Under the pieces are notes generated by a model. The model saw only the letters and a program-made list of their open reading frames with translations. It was not told the DNA's origin and ran no database searches. From contig NZ_CP140153.1 in the NCBI RefSeq assembly GCF_034479635.1, positions 1,805,501 through 1,869,500 on the forward strand: DNA of 64,000 nucleotides, given 5' to 3'. Position numbers and translations under genes: made by a program. Every line of letters starts with the position of its first letter. The first letter of the stretch is position 1. Of the stretch, positions 8,832 through 17,714 are shown one piece after another. This DNA is from Guyparkeria halophila (GTDB lineage Bacteria; Pseudomonadota; Gammaproteobacteria; Halothiobacillales; Halothiobacillaceae).

Positions 8832-9680
8832 TCAGCCGCCGCTGGCAAAGAGGTCCGGTCGGTGCAATCGTCGCACGGGAAAACGTTCCCGCAGCCCGCT
8901 GAGCCAGGGGTAGTCCAGCCGGGCGCATCGAACGCAATCGACAGCGTCGCCGGCATCTTCCAGCACCCGCCCCCACGGGTCGACGATCAGGCTGTGGCCG
9001 TAGGTTTCGCGACCGTCGGCGTGGTGGCCGATCTGCGCGGGGGCGACCACCCAGGCGCTGTTCTCGATGGCTCGCGCCCTCAGCAGCACGTGCCAGTGCG
9101 CCTCGCCGGTCGGACGGGTGAATGCCGAGGGAAGGCAGAACCAGTCCGCACCCGCCTGGGCCAGATGAGCGAACAGCTCCGGGAAGCGCAGATCGAAGCA
9201 GGTCGCCAGGCCTAGCCGCCCGGCCGGCGTGTCGACGACCACCGACCGATCCCCGGCGACAAAGGTGTTCGATTCGCGATAGCTCTCGCCATTGGGCAGC
9301 ACCACGTCGAACAGGTGAATCTTGTCGTAGTGCTCGACCACCTCGCCCTGGGCATCGATCACCAGGGTTCGCGCCGCGACCCGATCGCTGTCCGCCGGGT
9401 CGTCGGGGACAAACGGCAGGGTGCCGGCCACCAGCCAGACACGCCCCTGGGCTGCCCATGCCGACAGATCCCGCACCGCCCGCGGCGTGTCGGTCGCGGC
9501 CATCGCGATCAGCTCGCGCGGGTCGGACGGCATCGCGAGCAGGTTTTCCGGCAAGACCACCACGCTGGCGCCATCGTCCGCCGCCTGCGCGATCAATCGC
9601 CCGACGACGGGCCGATTGTCGTTCCAGTTGGCTCGGCCATTGATTTGCACGACGGCGACGGCCGGCTGCGGTTCGCTCAT
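8832..9680 (-). CDS. Carbon-nitrogen hydrolase (nitrilase superfamily, Nit-like)
   Basis: This 282-aa amidohydrolase has a complete nitrilase catalytic triad: Glu45 in VVLPENLLAM, Lys120 in HYDKIHLFDV and Cys161 in LATCFDLRFPELF. The protein most resembles the Nit1/Nit2 branch, whose members hydrolyse deaminated glutathione or other omega-amides; that substrate is inferred from family. I start it at the ATG at 9680, which overlaps the yhdP stop by 4 bp. A similar yhdP-hydrolase arrangement occurs in other gammaproteobacteria. Confidence 0.9.
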   Translation of the reverse strand: MSEPQPAVAVVQINGRANWNDNRPVVGRLIAQAADDGASVVVLPENLLAMPSDPRELIAMAATDTPRAVRDLSAWAAQGRVWLVAGTLPFVPDDPADSDRVAARTLVIDAQGEVVEHYDKIHLFDVVLPNGESYRESNTFVAGDRSVVVDTPAGRLGLATCFDLRFPELFAHLAQAGADWFCLPSAFTRPTGEAHWHVLLRARAIENSAWVVAPAQIGHHADGRETYGHSLIVDPWGRVLEDAGDAVDCVRCARLDYPWLSGLRERFPVRRLHRPDLFASGG

Positions 9681-12600
9681 GGTGTGCCCCCTCGCGTGAC
9701 CTCGGGCTGTTCGAACGTTCCCCCGATATGGTAGGTGACCGATGGCTCCGGGGCCTCGTCCAGCTGCCGGAAGGTTTCCTGCAGGGCCAGCACGGCCCCG
9801 CCGACCAGCGGACCACCGGCAACCGTGCCGATCAGCGGCAGGAGCATGCCGAAATCGGCATAGATCCGTGCCGTCAGGTCGAGGCGTCGATCGACCAGCT
9901 GCAGCTCGCCGTCGATCAGGGCGTTCAACGACGGGTTGGTCAATTCGAGCGGATCGACGATCAAGCGTCCCCGGTCCATGCGCCACTGCCCGGCCAGCGA
10001 GTCGAAATAAAGGCCTTCGCGGGTGACGTCGCGAAAATCCAGGCGCAAGCGGTCGGCGAGCGCCCCGAGACTCATCAAGCCGACCAATCGACCCGCACCC
10101 GGGTCGATACCCTTGAGCTGCCCCTCGGTGATGAGAAAGCGGCCATTGCCGGCCGCCCGCCCGGCATCGAAGCTGGTCGGGCTGCCCGGCCAGGCGATGG
10201 TGAGCTGCCCCTCGTCGACGTCACCACCCTGGATGGGTGATTCGCCGCTGATGGCCGCGATCGCCGCGCCCAGATCATCACCGTCCATGGCCAACGAAAG
10301 TCGGGTGCGCTGCCCCTGCGGGGCCTCACTGACCCCATCCTCGATCCGACCACTTCCCGAGACGCTCAGGCTCGGCGCCGGCTGCCAGGCGACCCGGTCG
10401 ATCCGGTAATGGTTGTCCTCCGGCAGCGCCTCCACACTCAAGCGGCCCAGTTTCAGCTCGTTGACCGTCAACGCATCGACGGCCAGGCTGGTCACCGGCA
10501 GCGCAGCCAGGTCCCAGGCCTGCGGCGCGGGCCGCTGGGCGTCGTCGGAGTTCGGCTCGCGGTGCAGCCACAGCCGATCAAAACGCCCTTCCAGCCGGTC
10601 AGCGGCCGCGCCGGCACCGGCCGTGAACCGCAATTCACCGCGGTTCTCCTCGCCGGAGACACCCAGCCACCAGCCGTCGTCCCGGCTCGACCAGCCGGCC
10701 GTGACTCCATTGAGCCAGCCGTCTCCCAGGCTCAACCGGTCGATACGGGCATCCACCCACCATTGATCCCCCCGGTCGGCTCCCCCGCCCTGGGCAGCGG
10801 CACGGGGGGCGACGGCCGTCCACCAGTCCAGCCAGGGATCGAGCGCCAGCTCCGCAAGCGTCAGGCCCACTCGATGATCCGCCGAGCCCCCCTCGCCGGC
10901 GGGATCCGTGTCCAGTGAACGATTGCCCAACCGCGTGCGCGTGAGCGCACCATTCGGGTCAAAGCCCAGCTCGGCACGCCAGGTCTGCGTCCCCTCCAGA
11001 CGAGCGCTCAGGGCGCGCAGCCCCCCGCTGCGCACGTCGAGGTCGATCGTCAGCGGCCAGCTGATAGGCGCGGGCTTTTCCAGCGGTGCCGGGAGTCGGC
11101 TGCGCCAGCCGATCAGGCCACTTTCCACCCGGATCCCCACCCCGCCCTCACCATGAGGGATGTCGACGCGCACGCCGACGTCCGTCTCGCCCTCGAGGCT
11201 GTCGATCAGCGCCCCCGCGACCGGCGTCTGGCCGGTCGGACCCAGCACCGTCGAGAGCCCCGCCGGCGTGAAGCGGGTATTGGCCTGGATCCGGGTGGCG
11301 GCCCGATCGGCAAGCGGATCGACCCGTGCACGGAACGACTCGCCCAGGAAACGTCCCGACAGCGCCTCGGCGCTAAAGCGCGTGTCCGTGAAGCGCAGCG
11401 GACCGGAGACGTCCTCGAATACGAAACGACCGTCGGCAACCGACAGCCGATGACCGGCAAACCGGTAGCCGCCGGATACCGACGGCGGCGGCGACCCCGA
11501 CGTCAGGCCGATCAGCACATCCAGCGTGAACGGCCCCTCGCCACGCCCCGAGAAGCCGGCCAGCGCCCCGGCGTCGATCAGCGGGGTCTGCCCGAGCCCA
11601 TCGAGGAGCGCGTCGATCGCCACCGGCCGGTCGACCGCGATCTGCAGCTTGGGTTGATCGAGGTCGAAGATGCTCACACGCGAATCGCCGACCGGCACCG
11701 GCCCGACCCGACCCTGCTCGACATCGACGTGGTACTGCTTGTTGACGAAGGCCATGCTGCCGCTGGCGTCGCTCAACGCCGGCCAGCCCGGTTGATAGGG
11801 CAAGGTCACGTCGTGGTAGTCGAACACGATCGAGAAGTAGCCGCCGCCGTCCGTGAACGGCGCGCGAGCCGGATCGCCATGGAAGATGAAGTGCCCCTCG
11901 TCGATGCGTCCCTGGGCGCCTTCACCCTCGAGCGCGGCATCCAACCAGTCAAGCGTCCGCGGACCGATCACGTGGCGCGGCAGATAGCCCGGCCCGCGGC
12001 GCGTGTCAGCAACGGCAAAACCGCTGTCGATCCCGAGGTACCCCGACTGGTCACCCGACTGATCACTCCGGCCTTGCCGGTAGAAGAAACGCCCGGCCAC
12101 GTCGAGCCCGGGCGAGGCCAACACCAGATTGGGGCTGTAAAGCGAGAGCCCCGCGGATTGATCCTCCGCCTCGGCCGCACCGACCTGATCGAACCAGTAG
12201 AGGTCGCCGCGCACCCGGTCGATGCTCACCGGCTCGCGGAACATGCCCGGAACGGCAAGAACGAGATCCTGCTGGTCGATACGCGCGAGCCAGCCGCCAG
12301 GCTGACGGTAGAGGATCAGATCCGCGCCGCCCCGCCCCGCGCGGGTGCCGATGACCGGCCGCAGCGGCACGCCGGTGGTGTTGCCAAAGCCGCGCAGATC
12401 GAGAAAGCCCTCGACCAGTTCGCCCTGGGTGAAGTGCAAGCGCACGTCGCGTGCCTGACCGCGCGGGACATTCTGGTCGAGCAACTCGAGAAAATCGGTC
12501 GGCAGGGGCGCCGCGGCCAGCCACACGGCAAGGTGGCCAAGATCGGCATGATCGGTGGAAAAAAAGAGCTCATCGCCGATCGCGCGCATGCGCACGAACT

Positions 12601-13678
12601 CGGTGGGCAACGGCTCCTCGCGCGCCGGGCGGACCTTCACGTCCTCGGCATCGAGATGCCATCCCTCGGCATCGCGCCCCCAGGCGAGCGTCGCCGACAC
12701 CCGATCCAGTGCGGCCTGACTGGCATCATCCTCGCCTAGCAAGTGCTCGCGGGTGACGGCGAGATTGCGCACGTCCGCCTGCACCGTGAGCTCGGTCAGC
12801 CGCGTCTGCTCCCAGTCAAGCCATAACTGGCCGTCGAGGCGACCGGAGTCGATGCGCGGCATGCCGACCTCACAGCGGGCGGGATTGCCGTCCCCGGGAC
12901 AGCCGCCCAGCGTGCGCCGCACGGTCGGGCCGCCGTAGCGGTCCAGACGCCGCTGCACCTGGGGCAGGTTCCACTCGCTCACCTGCAGGAAGAGCGACAC
13001 CCGGCTCTCCTCGCCGAAGCGCCCCTCGCCGGCAAACCGCATGGGCTCGTCACTGATGCCGGCAAGACGGGCATCCCCCGACCCTCGCCACTGATCGCGA
13101 TCAAGCTCGGCGGCCAGGCTGAAGGTCAACCGATCGCCACGACCACTCGGATCGCGGAATTCAACCACCGCGTCCCGCACCGACAGGTGCCCCAGGCGCG
13201 CCAACTGATCTTCCACCTCGGCCCAGGAGACCCGCTGGGCGGTCACGCCGGCACGCCCCTCGAGGGAAAGATCGGCCACCGACCAGCCCTCGTGATCGCG
13301 GATCAGGGTAAAGCGGGGGGCATCGAGCGTGATCTTGTCCGCGACCAGTCGCCATTCGACCAGGCTGCGCCACCAGGAGAGCCCCAGGCTCAAGGCGTCG
13401 GCGCGCGGACCGGCATCGATGCGCACGTCGCGGAAGACCACCTGTGGCTGGTAGCCCCGCCAGCGCAGGTCCAGGCTGCCGAAACGCACCGGCACGTCGA
13501 GCGTCTCGCTGACGACGGCCTCGAAGTCGGGCTGGTAGCGCTCCACCCAGGGCAGGAGCGCGCGGGAGACGGCACTCAGGGCGGCAACCAGCACCAGCAG
13601 CACGGCAGCCGTCATCAGCAGGCGACGAAAGGCCTGCCGGAGACGTCGTTCGCGTTTTGCGCTGCTCTCAGTGTTCAC
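9677..13678 (-). CDS. yhdP: YhdP family protein (AsmA-like, DUF3971/TIGR02099)
   Basis: A 1333-aa protein with one N-terminal membrane helix (about residues 17-38) followed by a very long, repetitive beta-rich periplasmic region and an AsmA-type C-terminus ending FRQLDEAPEPSVTYHIGGTF. This is the architecture of YhdP, one of the bridge-like AsmA proteins that carry phospholipids from inner to outer membrane. The start codon is GTG. Position directly after rng matches the conserved maf-rng-yhdP order. Length (about 1270 in E. coli) fits. Phospholipid transport is known for E. coli YhdP, inferred here. Confidence 0.9.
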   Translation of the reverse strand: MNTESSAKRERRLRQAFRRLLMTAAVLLVLVAALSAVSRALLPWVERYQPDFEAVVSETLDVPVRFGSLDLRWRGYQPQVVFRDVRIDAGPRADALSLGLSWWRSLVEWRLVADKITLDAPRFTLIRDHEGWSVADLSLEGRAGVTAQRVSWAEVEDQLARLGHLSVRDAVVEFRDPSGRGDRLTFSLAAELDRDQWRGSGDARLAGISDEPMRFAGEGRFGEESRVSLFLQVSEWNLPQVQRRLDRYGGPTVRRTLGGCPGDGNPARCEVGMPRIDSGRLDGQLWLDWEQTRLTELTVQADVRNLAVTREHLLGEDDASQAALDRVSATLAWGRDAEGWHLDAEDVKVRPAREEPLPTEFVRMRAIGDELFFSTDHADLGHLAVWLAAAPLPTDFLELLDQNVPRGQARDVRLHFTQGELVEGFLDLRGFGNTTGVPLRPVIGTRAGRGGADLILYRQPGGWLARIDQQDLVLAVPGMFREPVSIDRVRGDLYWFDQVGAAEAEDQSAGLSLYSPNLVLASPGLDVAGRFFYRQGRSDQSGDQSGYLGIDSGFAVADTRRGPGYLPRHVIGPRTLDWLDAALEGEGAQGRIDEGHFIFHGDPARAPFTDGGGYFSIVFDYHDVTLPYQPGWPALSDASGSMAFVNKQYHVDVEQGRVGPVPVGDSRVSIFDLDQPKLQIAVDRPVAIDALLDGLGQTPLIDAGALAGFSGRGEGPFTLDVLIGLTSGSPPPSVSGGYRFAGHRLSVADGRFVFEDVSGPLRFTDTRFSAEALSGRFLGESFRARVDPLADRAATRIQANTRFTPAGLSTVLGPTGQTPVAGALIDSLEGETDVGVRVDIPHGEGGVGIRVESGLIGWRSRLPAPLEKPAPISWPLTIDLDVRSGGLRALSARLEGTQTWRAELGFDPNGALTRTRLGNRSLDTDPAGEGGSADHRVGLTLAELALDPWLDWWTAVAPRAAAQGGGADRGDQWWVDARIDRLSLGDGWLNGVTAGWSSRDDGWWLGVSGEENRGELRFTAGAGAAADRLEGRFDRLWLHREPNSDDAQRPAPQAWDLAALPVTSLAVDALTVNELKLGRLSVEALPEDNHYRIDRVAWQPAPSLSVSGSGRIEDGVSEAPQGQRTRLSLAMDGDDLGAAIAAISGESPIQGGDVDEGQLTIAWPGSPTSFDAGRAAGNGRFLITEGQLKGIDPGAGRLVGLMSLGALADRLRLDFRDVTREGLYFDSLAGQWRMDRGRLIVDPLELTNPSLNALIDGELQLVDRRLDLTARIYADFGMLLPLIGTVAGGPLVGGAVLALQETFRQLDEAPEPSVTYHIGGTFEQPEVTRGGTP

Positions 13679-13699
13679 CGGCCTCTCCCGCGTGCCCGA

Positions 13700-15187
13700 T
13701 CACATCAGAACGATATCGTACTGCTCCGGCAGGTAATGCAGGTCAATCTGGAGCTTGAGGGGCACGCCGATGAACTCCTGCAATTCGGCCAGCGAGGTGG
13801 AATCCTCCTCGCGCAAGCGGTCGATCACCGAGGCGCTGGCGATCACCAGCATCGACTTGGGTTGGTACTGGCGGGCATCCCGGGTGACTTCGCGGAAGAT
13901 CTCGTAGCAGACCGTCTCGGCGGTCTTGACCGAGCCGCGCCCGGCGCAGACCGGGCAGGTCTCGCAAAGCACGTGCTCGAGCGATTCGCGGGTGCGCTTT
14001 CTGGTCATCTCCACCAGGCCCAGCGTGGAGACATCGCAGACCTTGGTGCGGGCGTGGTCGCGCTCGAGCGCACGGTTGAGCGCCTGGTGCACCTGGACGC
14101 GGTGCTCGGGCTCGGCCATGTCGATGAAGTCGATGATGATGATCCCGCCGAGGTTGCGCAGGCGCAGCTGGCGCGCGATCGACGCGGCCGCCTCGAGGTT
14201 GGTCTTGAAGATGGTCTCCTCGAGCGTCTTGTGGCCGACGAAGGCGCCGGTGTTGACGTCGATGGTGGTCATCGCCTCGGTCTGGTCGATGACGATGTAG
14301 CCGCCGGACTTGAGCGCCACGCGCTTCTCCAGCGCGCGCTGGATCTCTTCCTCGATGTTGTGCAGCTCGAAGATCGGACGCTCGCCCGGGTAGTGCTCGA
14401 CGATCGGCAGGATGTCCGGGACCATCTCCTCGGCGAAGGCGATGGCGCGGTGGTAGGTCTCGCGCGAGTCGATACGGATCTTCTCGACAAACTGGCCCAG
14501 CGTGTCGCGCAGCGTGCGCAGCGCCAGCGGCAGGTCCTCGTAGACCAGCCCCGGGTCGGTCATCTGTTGCCGACGCTCGGCGAGATTGCTCCACAACCGG
14601 CGCAGGAAACGGTAGTCGTGGCGGAGCTGCTCTTCCTCGACCCCCTCGGCGGCCGTGCGCAGGATCAGCCCGCCAACGCCCTCGAGCGCCCCCTCCTCCT
14701 CGACGATCAGCTCGGCCAGGCCGGTCTTGAGACGATCGCGTTCGGTCTTGTCCTCGATGCGGCTGGAAACACCGATATTGCGGCCGTTGGGCACGTAGAC
14801 GAGGTAACGCGACGGTATTGTGATCTCGGTGGTCAGCCGCGCGCCCTTGGTGCCGATCGGGTCCTTGATCACCTGCACCAGGAGGTTCTGGCCGGTACGC
14901 AGCAGCGTCTCGATCGACGGCGTCGCCGATTCGAGTTCGGTTGCGGTCTCGGCCGCCAGGCTCAGCTCCACATCCGAGACATGCAGAAACGCGGCGCGCT
15001 CCTCGCCGATGTCGATGAAGGCCGCCTCCATGCCCGGCAGCACGCGGGTCACACGACCACGGTAGATGTTGCCCACCATCCCGCGCGAGCGTGAGCGCTC
15101 GATGTTGATCTCCTGGAGCACCCCGTTCTCGACCATCGCGATGCGGGTCTCCTGCGGGGTGATGTTGATCAGGACTTCTTCGCTCAT
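13700..15187 (-). CDS. rng: Ribonuclease G
   Basis: RNase G is a single-strand endoribonuclease that matures the 16S rRNA 5' end and degrades some mRNAs. The 495-aa protein starts with MSEEVLINITPQETRIAMVE and has an S1-like domain (about residues 35-130). The catalytic core follows, with the zinc-link CETCPVCAGRG near residue 405, and the protein ends at that domain without the long scaffold tail that RNase E has. It is flanked by maf (16 bp upstream) and yhdP (21 bp downstream), so the three genes look like one operon. Confidence 0.95.
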   Translation of the reverse strand: MSEEVLINITPQETRIAMVENGVLQEINIERSRSRGMVGNIYRGRVTRVLPGMEAAFIDIGEERAAFLHVSDVELSLAAETATELESATPSIETLLRTGQNLLVQVIKDPIGTKGARLTTEITIPSRYLVYVPNGRNIGVSSRIEDKTERDRLKTGLAELIVEEEGALEGVGGLILRTAAEGVEEEQLRHDYRFLRRLWSNLAERRQQMTDPGLVYEDLPLALRTLRDTLGQFVEKIRIDSRETYHRAIAFAEEMVPDILPIVEHYPGERPIFELHNIEEEIQRALEKRVALKSGGYIVIDQTEAMTTIDVNTGAFVGHKTLEETIFKTNLEAAASIARQLRLRNLGGIIIIDFIDMAEPEHRVQVHQALNRALERDHARTKVCDVSTLGLVEMTRKRTRESLEHVLCETCPVCAGRGSVKTAETVCYEIFREVTRDARQYQPKSMLVIASASVIDRLREEDSTSLAELQEFIGVPLKLQIDLHYLPEQYDIVLM

Positions 15188-15203
15188 GACTCAATTCTCG
15201 TTG

Positions 15204-15884
15204 TTATTCCGTGTCGCTCGGGTCCATGTCGCCGCGATCCATGTCGCCCCGTTCCATGTCACCGCGACCCATCCAGGCCGGCCGGATGCCAAACATCGCC
15301 AGCAGGCGGCACGTGGCCGACAAGGGCAACCCGATGACCGCACTGCAATCGCCGTCGATCGCCTCGACGAAGCCGCCGGCCCGACCCTGCAGACCATAGC
15401 CGCCCGCCTTGTCCAGCGGCTCCCCGGTCGCTACGTAGGCCCGGATCGTCTCGGGCGACAGCCGGGCGAATCGCAGCCGGGATTCGACCACGGCCTCGCG
15501 CTGGACCTGACCAGTCCCGACGGCCACCGCGGTGATCACCCGATGCCACTGTCCACTCAAGGTGGCGAGCATGGCCTCGGCGTCGGCCGCGTCAACGGGC
15601 TTGCCCATCGGTCGTCCGTCCGGCCCCGCGACCAGGGTATCGGCGGCCAGCAACACGGCGCCGGCCGGTAGCGATGAGGCTGCCAGCGCGGCCTCGAGCT
15701 TCGCCTGCGCAAGCCGAAGGACGGCCCAATCGGGCCTTTCGCCCGGCAGCAGCGACTCGTCCACCTCGCCGGACGGACGTGCCCGACCGGCAATGAGGAA
15801 ACCGGCCTGTTCGAGCAGTTCCCGCCGGCGCGGCGAGCCGCTGGCCAGCCACAAGGCGGGACGCGAGTCGGAATCAGGTGTCAT
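15204..15884 (-). CDS. Maf family nucleoside triphosphate pyrophosphatase (YhdE type)
   Basis: This 226-aa protein is a Maf/YhdE-type pyrophosphatase that hydrolyses dTTP/UTP and modified nucleotides, a housecleaning role. It shows LASGSPRRRELL (residues 13-24), LLAADTLVAGPDGRPMGKP and EPLDKAGGYGLQG. Length exceeds the usual 190-200 residues because of a C-terminal tail built from RGDM-type pentapeptides (RGDMERGDMDRGDM) that belongs to no Maf domain. Substrate preference for dTTP/UTP is inferred from the branch next to rng. Confidence 0.9.
   Translation of the reverse strand: MTPDSDSRPALWLASGSPRRRELLEQAGFLIAGRARPSGEVDESLLPGERPDWAVLRLAQAKLEAALAASSLPAGAVLLAADTLVAGPDGRPMGKPVDAADAEAMLATLSGQWHRVITAVAVGTGQVQREAVVESRLRFARLSPETIRAYVATGEPLDKAGGYGLQGRAGGFVEAIDGDCSAVIGLPLSATCRLLAMFGIRPAWMGRGDMERGDMDRGDMDPSDTE
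15222..15273 (-). repeat. 15-bp tandem repeat in the maf 3' end
   Basis: Roughly three copies of a 15-bp unit built around TCCATGTCGCCGCGA encode the pentapeptide series RGDM(E/D) at the Maf C-terminus. The copies differ by a few bases. The period is a multiple of three, so copy-number change would keep the reading frame. Confidence 0.7.
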
Positions 15885-15935
15885 CGTTTCATTCTAACGA
15901 TTCGACCCGATCCGTGGGGATCGCGTTCCCGCTCG

Positions 15936-16406
15936 TCACTCGCGGTGATAGGGGTGATTCTGGTGCAGTGACCAGGCACGGTAGAGCTGTTCGGCCACCA
16001 GCACGCGCACCAGCGGGTGCGGCAAGGTCAGTGCCGAGAGCCGCCAGGTCTCGTCGGCGCGCTGCCGCAGGGATTTCGCCACGCCGTCCGGCCCGCCGAT
16101 GACCAGGGCAACGTCGCGCCCCTCGACCAGCCAATCGCCCAACGAGGCCGCCCATTGGCGAGTGTCGTGGTCGCGGCCGCGCTCGTCGAACAGGATGACG
16201 CGCGCGCCGCTCGGAATGGCGCGCTCGATGCGCTCCGCCTCCATCGTCTTGACGCGATCGATGTCGGCATTCTTGCCACGCGGAGCGGACGGGATTTCGG
16301 TCAGGCGTACCGGACAGCCCGCGGGCAATCGCTTGAGGTAGGTCCGCGTGCCCTCTTGGGCCCAGTCGGGCAACTTGTGCCCGACACTGATCAGCTCGAT
16401 CCGCAC
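15936..16406 (-). CDS. rlmH: 23S rRNA (pseudouridine1915-N3)-methyltransferase RlmH
   Basis: RlmH is a SPOUT-class methyltransferase that methylates pseudouridine 1915 in helix 69 of 23S rRNA, using SAM on assembled 70S ribosomes. The 156-aa protein has the SAM-knot sequence LVIGGPDGVA (near residue 107) and the family C-terminus EQLYRAWSLHQNHPYHRE. Length matches the family. The start codon is GTG. It follows rsfS by 6 bp, the normal operon partner. Confidence 0.95.
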   Translation of the reverse strand: MRIELISVGHKLPDWAQEGTRTYLKRLPAGCPVRLTEIPSAPRGKNADIDRVKTMEAERIERAIPSGARVILFDERGRDHDTRQWAASLGDWLVEGRDVALVIGGPDGVAKSLRQRADETWRLSALTLPHPLVRVLVAEQLYRAWSLHQNHPYHRE

Positions 16407-16412
16407 CCCGAC

Positions 16413-16826
16413 TTAGGAATTGGGGGCGGACGTATCGGCGGCCGGCGCCGACCAGAGCTTTTCCAGCTGATACAGCGCGCGGGTCTCGGGCATCATCAGG
16501 TGGACGATCACGTCGATGAAGTCGACCAGTACCCACTCGGTCTGCGGCGTGTCATCGCCCTCGACGTTCATCGGGCGCATGCCCTTCTCCTTGAGGGCCT
16601 TGACCACTTCCTGCGCCATCGCCTTGAGGTGGCGATCGGAGGTGCCGGAGGCAAACACCATGTAATCGGTGAAATTGCAGCGCTCGCGCACGTCGAGTGT
16701 CACGAGGTCGACGGCCTTGATGCCCTCGAGCGCCTCGACGGCATGCTTGAGGATCTCGTCGGCCGGCATCGCCGCGGTCTGGTCGACGGGCTCGGTGCGG
16801 GTGGATGGCGGTTGATTCGCGCTCAT
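16413..16826 (-). CDS. rsfS: Ribosome silencing factor RsfS
   Basis: RsfS binds ribosomal protein uL14 on the 50S subunit and blocks subunit joining during starvation. The protein (137 aa from this start) carries the family core LVTLDVRERCNFTDYMVFAS and WVLVDFIDVIVHLM. I chose the ATG at 16826 (MSANQ) because an AGG-containing site lies 8 bp upstream; another in-frame ATG at 16844 adds six residues. It sits between nadD and rlmH as usual. Confidence 0.93.
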   Translation of the reverse strand: MSANQPPSTRTEPVDQTAAMPADEILKHAVEALEGIKAVDLVTLDVRERCNFTDYMVFASGTSDRHLKAMAQEVVKALKEKGMRPMNVEGDDTPQTEWVLVDFIDVIVHLMMPETRALYQLEKLWSAPAADTSAPNS

Positions 16827-16940
16827 GAAGGAAACCTGTTGCATGGCGGCACCGGGCCACCAATGGAGTTGAAACGAAATGAAATCGGGGTGAAATCAGC
16901 GTTAAAAACGGGGCAATGGTCGACCCAACCGGGGATGCGG

Positions 16941-17558
16941 TCAACCACGGCTGAAATGACGGACCACCGGCTCGGGCACCAGGTAGCGCAGTGATCGGCC
17001 CTGATCGATGAACCCGCGCAAGGTGGTCGCCGAGATATCCAGGCGGGTAATGGCCACCGGCACGATCCGCCCGACCGGCGCATCGGCCGACGCATGGGCC
17101 AGCATGGCCGGATCGACTCGGCGCTCGGCCAGCCACTCGGCGGCCTTTCCCTCGGCCTGTGAACCCGGCCGGGTCGCGACCGCGATGTGCGCGAGATCAA
17201 GAATGCGTTCGACCTCGTGCCAGCCCGGCAGACCATTGAAGGCATCCATGCCCATCATCAGCACCAGCGGCTCGCCCGGAAACTCGGCGGCGAATTCGGC
17301 CAGCGTGTCGGCGGTGTAGGACGGCCCGACCCGTCGATGCTCGCGGTCATCGAGCACGAACCGCGGTTCATCGGCAATCGAACGGGCCACCAGGTCCAGT
17401 CGCGTGGTCGGGTCGAGCAGTGGCTCGCCCCGATGGGGCGGGATCGCCGCCGGCACCAGGTGAACCCGGGACAGACCCAGCGTCTCGGCCACCTCGGTCG
17501 CCAGACGCAGGTGACCGATGTGGACCGGGTCAAAGGTGCCGCCGAAGATGCCAATCAT
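16941..17558 (-). CDS. nadD: Nicotinate-nucleotide adenylyltransferase (NadD)
   Basis: NadD adenylates nicotinate mononucleotide to deamido-NAD, an essential step of NAD synthesis. The 205-aa protein has GGTFDPVHIGHLRLA at residues 6-20 (the nucleotidyltransferase HxGH motif) and ISATTLRGF near the C-terminus, a variant of the usual ISSTxIR block. The ribosome binding site GAGGAG lies 7 bp before the ATG and falls inside one arm of a long inverted repeat (see 17559-17700), which suggests control of translation. The upstream gene is proA. Confidence 0.95.
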   Translation of the reverse strand: MIGIFGGTFDPVHIGHLRLATEVAETLGLSRVHLVPAAIPPHRGEPLLDPTTRLDLVARSIADEPRFVLDDREHRRVGPSYTADTLAEFAAEFPGEPLVLMMGMDAFNGLPGWHEVERILDLAHIAVATRPGSQAEGKAAEWLAERRVDPAMLAHASADAPVGRIVPVAITRLDISATTLRGFIDQGRSLRYLVPEPVVRHFSRG

Positions 17559-17700
17559 GATCCGCTCCTCAGACCTGCTGCGCGGCTCGATTGCGGCGTC
17601 GCGTGCTCGTTCGCTTCTCGCCTATCGACCGGATATGTCTCATCGCTCACTCCGCGGCTCCTTGCACTCAAGCCGCTCGCGACGGCCTGAGAAGCGGATC
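17559..17700 (-). promoter_or_regulatory. Inverted repeat able to pair with the nadD ribosome binding site
   Basis: In the mRNA sense (minus strand) the 17 nt at 17700-17684 can pair along their full length with 17575-17559, using fifteen Watson-Crick and two G-U pairs. The second arm contains GAGGAG, the nadD Shine-Dalgarno sequence, and ends next to the ATG. The arms are separated by 108 nt. It may be a regulatory leader stem, or the ends of a small palindromic mobile element that landed between proA and nadD. Confidence 0.5.
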
Positions 17701-17714
17701 CATTACCAGTCTGA

